Positions 5,524 to 9,329 of a stretch of DNA of 9,329 nt are shown one piece after another. Both the position numbers and the translations under genes were made by a program. The notes beneath the pieces are model-generated. The model did no database searches, was not told the DNA's origin, and saw only the letters and a list, made by a program, of their open reading frames with translations. Positions within the stretch are counted from its first letter, which is position 1. Each line of letters begins with the position of its first letter. The stretch comes from Deltaproteobacteria bacterium (GTDB taxonomy: Bacteria; Desulfobacterota; Desulfobacteria; Desulfobacterales; SURF-7), in the NCBI GenBank assembly GCA_019307665.1, contig JAFDJC010000171.1:1-9329 (forward strand), read 5' to 3'.

Positions 5524-7095
5524 GTGAAAAAAATTAATCGTAAAGTCATTATAATTTCAGTCTCCATTCTCTTTATACTGTCAGGCAGTATGGTTCTTTT
5601 AGGAACACATTTTGCCCTAAAGCCAAAAAGATTCAAAGCCTTTTTGGAGTATGCGCTTCATAAATACATGGACGAAACGGTCTCCATAGGTGATGCGCGC
5701 CTCCGGTTCAAAAATGGTCTTTTAGTTACAATAAAAAATTTAAGCATGGGCAGTCCTGGAACCATGCAAATTAACGTTAAAAAACTGAAAGCAGAATTCT
5801 CTCCCCTGAAGATATTAACCGGAAAGTTGCATGTCCTGGACCTTCAGTTTGAGAAGCCTGAGATGATTGTTTATATTGAACCGTTTATGGAAGAAGGGTC
5901 CATTGATTTAACACTTCTTTCGTCAGCAGGAATCGAAAACGGTTCAATTCAAGCCTTTTATCAGGGGAAAACATTTCTTTTAAACCAAATTAACGGACAC
6001 ATCAGCACCAACAGCATCAATCTTGAAAGTTATATTCTGGACGGCCGGGCAAGCATTTTTGCCGGGAATATTGACGGTAAATGGAAAAGCCGGACTGAAT
6101 TTCTGAACCTGAATCTCGAAAAACTGGAATGCAATATAAGCGGAACCGCTGATATTAAAGCCGATTTTGAAAAACAAGATAATGGACTTAACTTATCGCT
6201 CTTGATATCCGCTAACAATATCGATCTTCCCGGGAATGGCAAAACAATCGAACAGGCTGTGTTGGCGATAGATTCCAGCGGAACCAACGATTTTATTAAA
6301 TTCATGGAAATAAACCTTAAAACAAATGGATTCCATCTGTTCGGAATAGGAAATCTCAATTTGTCCCGGGAAGGTACTATAGTAAATACTATAGGAGATG
6401 CACTGCTCAACATCAAATTGGGTTCAGACAAATTTGACTATAAAACGATGACGGAATACCTTCCATCCGACCTGTTTCCTGAATGGCTTAACCTGCTGTT
6501 GCTGGAACAGATCAGAAACGGAAACATAGAACTTGCCTCGCTTGAATATAACGGCCGACTTGGAGGTTTTGCAAACGCGGACAGCTTTCATAAAAATCTG
6601 TATATCAAAGGAATTCTGGATGGTATGAGTTATGGGGCAGGCCACAGCCCTGACCGGATTACAGATCTTACAGGTACTGTTTTTTATGAAAAGGGAAACC
6701 TGTCTTATAAAAATATTTCAGGTGTCGCGGGTGACTCCTCTATCAAATCCGTGGATCTTATTTTTCCGGACATAGCAGCTGACGGCCTAAGACTTATCAT
6801 AAATACGGATTTGGAGGCAAAAGCCAAAGATTTTGCTCAAATGTGGCGCGCTGCCATGGAACCGAGGGAAGCCTTCGACCTCATGGCACCTCTTTCAAAC
6901 ATCAAAAAAGGCTGGATAAAGGCCAATGTTTCTTACAAAGAAGGTTTTTCAGGAACCCTTCCACAAGTCATGGGCACTATACATCTTAATGACTGCTCAT
7001 TTTCATGGTCTGATTTCATCCTTGAAGATATTTCAGGCTCTAATTCAACTCGCTTCCCATCAACAATCTTGCAATCGACCTTTCAGACCCACTAA
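5524..7095 (+). CDS. AsmA/YhdP-like envelope protein, N-terminal part (frameshifted)
   Basis: This frame encodes the first half of a large AsmA-clan protein. Such proteins are anchored in the inner membrane, form a long beta-groove across the periplasm and are implicated in lipid transport to the outer membrane. Residues 1-7 are basic and 8-27 form one membrane helix with no cleavage site, so it is a membrane anchor. The next segment, with 'VSIGDARLRF' and 'LKILTGKLHVLDLQFEKP', has the typical AsmA N-terminal pattern. Near residue 312 'LPSDLFPEWLNLLLLEQIRNG' resembles the YhdP-like mid-region. The start is a GTG 3 bases after the zinc-protein stop, with only a weak GGGA before it, which suggests translational coupling. 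The last 15 or so residues, after 'ILEDISGSNS', are out-of-frame sequence. The real protein appears to continue in another frame to 8621, giving about 1,030 residues. Confidence 0.8.
   Translation: MKKINRKVIIISVSILFILSGSMVLLGTHFALKPKRFKAFLEYALHKYMDETVSIGDARLRFKNGLLVTIKNLSMGSPGTMQINVKKLKAEFSPLKILTGKLHVLDLQFEKPEMIVYIEPFMEEGSIDLTLLSSAGIENGSIQAFYQGKTFLLNQINGHISTNSINLESYILDGRASIFAGNIDGKWKSRTEFLNLNLEKLECNISGTADIKADFEKQDNGLNLSLLISANNIDLPGNGKTIEQAVLAIDSSGTNDFIKFMEINLKTNGFHLFGIGNLNLSREGTIVNTIGDALLNIKLGSDKFDYKTMTEYLPSDLFPEWLNLLLLEQIRNGNIELASLEYNGRLGGFANADSFHKNLYIKGILDGMSYGAGHSPDRITDLTGTVFYEKGNLSYKNISGVAGDSSIKSVDLIFPDIAADGLRLIINTDLEAKAKDFAQMWRAAMEPREAFDLMAPLSNIKKGWIKANVSYKEGFSGTLPQVMGTIHLNDCSFSWSDFILEDISGSNSTRFPSTILQSTFQTH
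7044..7092 (+). other. Frameshift window in AsmA-like gene
   Basis: The upstream frame is open until the stop at 7093-7095. The downstream frame is open only after a TAA at 7041-7043. The downstream frame read from 7044 gives 'FNSLPINNLAIDLSDPLRQQ', which continues the beta-strand pattern smoothly into the second open frame. The switch is -1 (equivalent to one lost base). No classic slippery heptamer is seen, so an indel or a sequencing error is more likely than programmed frameshifting. Confidence 0.75.
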
Positions 7096-7181
7096 GACAG
7101 CAGATATACAATTTCACCTTAACAACCGATGGGCCACAAAACCTGAACGGCTTTCGCTTAAACAACGGGTCATCAATAATC

Positions 7182-8621
7182 ATGAAAGGAAAAGGAAAAG
7201 GTCCTGACTTTTATGGTGATATCCATATTTTAGCAAAGGGATTTGAACTCGGGGGCAAAAATTACATACCGTTCGGCGACCGCATCAACGGCAGTGGCAA
7301 GTTAAAAGGCATGCTGTGGCCTGAGTCGATGTTAAGTATGACGGACATAAAACTCCCTATGGGATCCGCCCGCCTTAACCTTCAACTGAAGTTGAAAAAA
7401 ATCGGCGGCAGCATGAAAATGAAAGGGACGATAAATGCTTATCAGGCAGACAGATCTGCCGGCGCCACATCAAAAAAGCCTTTAATGGGCGGGATAGATA
7501 TGCTCCTCGCATGGGGAGAAGGTCTGCCTGCATCAGGCAGTGTAAAGCTTTTTGACATGTCCGTCTTCTACAACGACAGTATTATGACACTTAACGGACC
7601 AATTACTATCAGCAGGTCCATGCTTTCCACAAAAAGCTTTAACATTATCCATGATATAGACACCAAAATAAAACTTTCAGGGAGGCTTGAACTCGGAAAC
7701 CAAAATCGTTTCACCGGTAATCTTGCTGTGGATAATTTTGAAATTAACCCAAAAGAATCATCCAATATTCAATTGCCCGAATCACTTATTGGAAAAGCAG
7801 ACATCAGTATATCGAATCTCAACCTTTTGGGCTTTCCCTTTGAAAAGGCGAATATGAAAGCTGACCTTAAAAAAGGGGTCCTCCTGCTGAGCGGCATAAA
7901 CTGCAGTGGAGATTATGGCTCATTAAAAGGTCAGGCAGAGTTTGCCAAAAAAAGAAAAGGACGCTTTGATGTCAATATCGACCTTAGGAACAAAGGGCTT
8001 GAAAATTTTTTTTCGGCCATTTATTCTAACAAATTTCTGATAGATGGATACTTGCGTCTAAAAGGGCATATCCACGGCACGACAAACAACATCAACGGCG
8101 ATCTGGCTTTTTCTGCCAGTGATGGTCACATTCTTAAATCATCATTGATGGCCAGGCTTTTCGGCGCCCTTAATTTTTATAAAATAATTAAATCACGCAA
8201 TCTTGACCTTGCCGAAAAACGCTTTTCTTACAACAAAATTTTTTCAAGCTTTGATATTAAAAACAACCTGATGGTATTCGATGACTTCTACCTTGACAGC
8301 AATTCACTCCAATTCTCAGCTGTTGGCAACTATAATATCGAATCAAAGATCATTGATTCAACAATCGGTGTACAACCCCTTGAAACGCTTGACTGGGCGG
8401 TAAGCGCAATACCTGTAATCGGATGGGTCCTCACCGGAGAAGACAAAAAACTGATTGTAATCAGCTTCAATGCAACCGGCGATATTAATAAACCTGAAAT
8501 TGACCTTGCGCCTTCTAACACACTATCACAACCGGTCTCTGAAACACTCATCAGAATACTTGATCTGCCGGAAAGGCTGATTGACAAATCAGAGAAAATA
8601 ATTCCCGGATTGAAAAAATAA
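7182..8621 (+). CDS. AsmA/YhdP-like envelope protein, C-terminal part (frameshifted)
   Basis: This is the second half of the AsmA-like protein in the -1 frame relative to the first. The ATG at 7182 is the first in-frame start, but it has no ribosome binding site and sits inside the fold; coding sequence continues upstream to 7044. The product is made of repeated beta-strands ('GSVKLFDMSVFYNDS', 'LSGRLELGNQNRFTGNLAV', 'DGYLRLKGHIHGTTNNINGD'). It ends in the AsmA C-terminal signature: 'SLMARLFGALNFYKII', then 'LDWAVSAIPVIGWVLTGEDK' near residue 405-420, then 'FNATGDINKPEIDLAPSN'. The C-terminus is charged ('DKSEKIIPGLKK') and is duplicated exactly downstream after the stop. If the frameshift is real, this half lacks the membrane anchor and is unlikely to work alone. 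If it is an error, 5524-8621 is one gene. Confidence 0.8.
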   Translation: MKGKGKGPDFYGDIHILAKGFELGGKNYIPFGDRINGSGKLKGMLWPESMLSMTDIKLPMGSARLNLQLKLKKIGGSMKMKGTINAYQADRSAGATSKKPLMGGIDMLLAWGEGLPASGSVKLFDMSVFYNDSIMTLNGPITISRSMLSTKSFNIIHDIDTKIKLSGRLELGNQNRFTGNLAVDNFEINPKESSNIQLPESLIGKADISISNLNLLGFPFEKANMKADLKKGVLLLSGINCSGDYGSLKGQAEFAKKRKGRFDVNIDLRNKGLENFFSAIYSNKFLIDGYLRLKGHIHGTTNNINGDLAFSASDGHILKSSLMARLFGALNFYKIIKSRNLDLAEKRFSYNKIFSSFDIKNNLMVFDDFYLDSNSLQFSAVGNYNIESKIIDSTIGVQPLETLDWAVSAIPVIGWVLTGEDKKLIVISFNATGDINKPEIDLAPSNTLSQPVSETLIRILDLPERLIDKSEKIIPGLKK

Positions 8622-8660
8622 GACAAATCAGAGAAAATAATTCCCGGATTGAAAAAATAA
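8583..8660 (+). repeat. Exact 39-bp tandem duplication including stop codon
   Basis: 8583-8621 and 8622-8660 are identical over 39 bases. The first copy encodes the last 12 residues of the AsmA-like protein plus its TAA. The second follows directly, in the same phase, ending in its own TAA. Since 39 is 13 codons, reading through the first stop would add the same 12 residues once more. The lack of any mismatch points to a recent duplication or an assembly artefact. Confidence 0.95.
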
Positions 8661-8713
8661 AAATTGTAATGTCCTGCTGTTTCGTTCCTTGGCTTTGTTT
8701 ATGTTTTACAATA

Positions 8714-9329
8714 TTACCTGTAGCCGCTAAAGTATGATGTCCCTGAGCATTCATCACTGTCAGTCCAGTTTGCACTTCCAGTTAAGTTGTCCTCGTTTAT
8801 ATGCAATTCCCAGTCTGTATATGTTGTCGTTACGCCATCATAAGTAAAATAAGTTGGTTCAATATAAAGCGTACTCCCCACAACGGTACCTGTAGAAAAT
8901 CCATCAAATCCTACTACACTGAAACGGACATCATCACATCCATCTTGAGTGACAGTTGCTTCGGAGAAGCCAGTTACCTCGTCATAACACCAGCTATCTG
9001 AAATTTCAGTTATATACCAATAACCGTCAAAATCCTCACATGATGTAGTAGAATAAACAAAAATAGGCGAGCCGGTTAAATCGTTTGTTCCACTATATAT
9101 TGAGATGGTAATCATCTCTCCCTGATACAGGAGTATACTATCACTCCAGTTCCATGGACCTCCGGATGCCAGTTCATCATAATTGCTATCCAATATCTGA
9201 ACACGAACCTTGCAATCGGCATCTACAGCCATAATATGGCGATTAAAAGACTCATCAGATTGTGGAGCCGGTTCATCCGCAATTTTAATACTGATTGCAA
9301 CTGAGCCATATTCATCATTATTTGAAGCA
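8714..9329 (-). CDS. Secreted beta-rich protein, C-terminal part (runs off edge)
   Basis: The frame is open from the right edge to a TAA at 8714-8716, so 204 residues are visible and the start lies outside the window. The internal ATG at 9232 has no ribosome binding site and falls mid-domain. The visible part has two modules. The first ('YGSVAISIKIADEP', then 'CKVRVQILDSNYDELASGGPW' and 'YQGEMITISIYSG') looks like an Ig-like or carboxypeptidase-regulatory-like beta-sandwich. The second, from 'DFDGYWYITEISDSWCYDE' to the end, starts with a G-x-W motif, has regular strands and ends 'LTGSANWTDSDECSGT.YFSGYR'. This resembles small lipocalin-like beta-barrel domains common in exported proteins of this kind of bacterium. 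The high Ser/Thr/Asp/Tyr content, low Lys and paired cysteines fit an extracytoplasmic location; the signal peptide would be outside the window. Function unknown. It converges on the AsmA-like gene. Confidence 0.75.
   Translation of the reverse strand, partial: ASNNDEYGSVAISIKIADEPAPQSDESFNRHIMAVDADCKVRVQILDSNYDELASGGPWNWSDSILLYQGEMITISIYSGTNDLTGSPIFVYSTTSCEDFDGYWYITEISDSWCYDEVTGFSEATVTQDGCDDVRFSVVGFDGFSTGTVVGSTLYIEPTYFTYDGVTTTYTDWELHINEDNLTGSANWTDSDECSGTSYFSGYR

Noticed and set aside
7030..7095. Programmed -1 ribosomal frameshift site
   Set aside because: No X-XXY-YYZ heptamer and no clear downstream stem-loop in the overlap; an indel or sequencing error is simpler.
6926..7207. Third-frame open frame over the AsmA-like frameshift, considered as a bridging frame
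   Set aside because: The beta-strand pattern of AsmA-like proteins does not continue in it; the direct -1 switch explains the join with no bridge.
8661..8713. ATTGTAA / TTACAAT complementary arms as a terminator between the convergent genes
   Set aside because: The stem is short and AT-rich, the loop is over 30 bases and no U-run follows, so it is not a credible intrinsic terminator.

Overview
The window looks like ordinary chromosomal DNA from a bacterium of moderate to low GC. The best guess is a Desulfobacterota (Desulfobacterales-like) sulfate reducer. That guess rests on the general look of the proteins: a short single-domain QueF, a PolA with intact proofreading, an HD hydrolase, a large AsmA/YhdP-like protein and secreted beta-rich proteins. 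It also rests on a palindromic dispersed repeat of the 'FRRRPESS / FWTPAFAGV' kind seen in many such genomes. No search could be run, so the taxonomy is an inference.

Layout. (1) 1-1200 is decayed mobile DNA: the C-terminal end of a DDE transposase fused to an unrelated GC-rich stretch, then AT-rich DNA without a convincing gene, then a MITE-like palindromic element of about 115 bp with 11-bp perfect terminal inverted repeats. (2) 1203-1905 is a divergent pair: queF (preQ1 synthesis, for the queuosine tRNA modification) on the minus strand, and a 63-codon orphan gene on the plus strand behind a good sigma70-type promoter. (3) 1907-5188, minus strand: an HD-domain phosphohydrolase gene followed 30 nt later by polA, probably co-transcribed. 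polA converges on the 63-codon gene with one base between the stop codons. (4) 5299-8621, plus strand, divergent from the HD gene: a 73-aa cysteine-rich protein with RING-like zinc-ligand spacing, then 3 nt later a large AsmA/YhdP-like envelope protein. The latter reads in two frames because of an apparent -1 shift between 7044 and 7092. (5) The AsmA-like gene ends in an exact 39-bp tandem duplication that carries its last 12 codons and stop. (6) 8714-9329, minus strand: the C-terminal part of a secreted, beta-rich, cysteine-containing protein that runs off the right edge.

No CRISPR array, defence island, prophage, tRNA or rRNA was seen, and I found no clear new multi-gene system. The items most worth checking are the small RING-like zinc protein coupled to the AsmA-like gene, the frameshift in the AsmA-like gene, the stop-containing tandem duplication and the MITE-like element.
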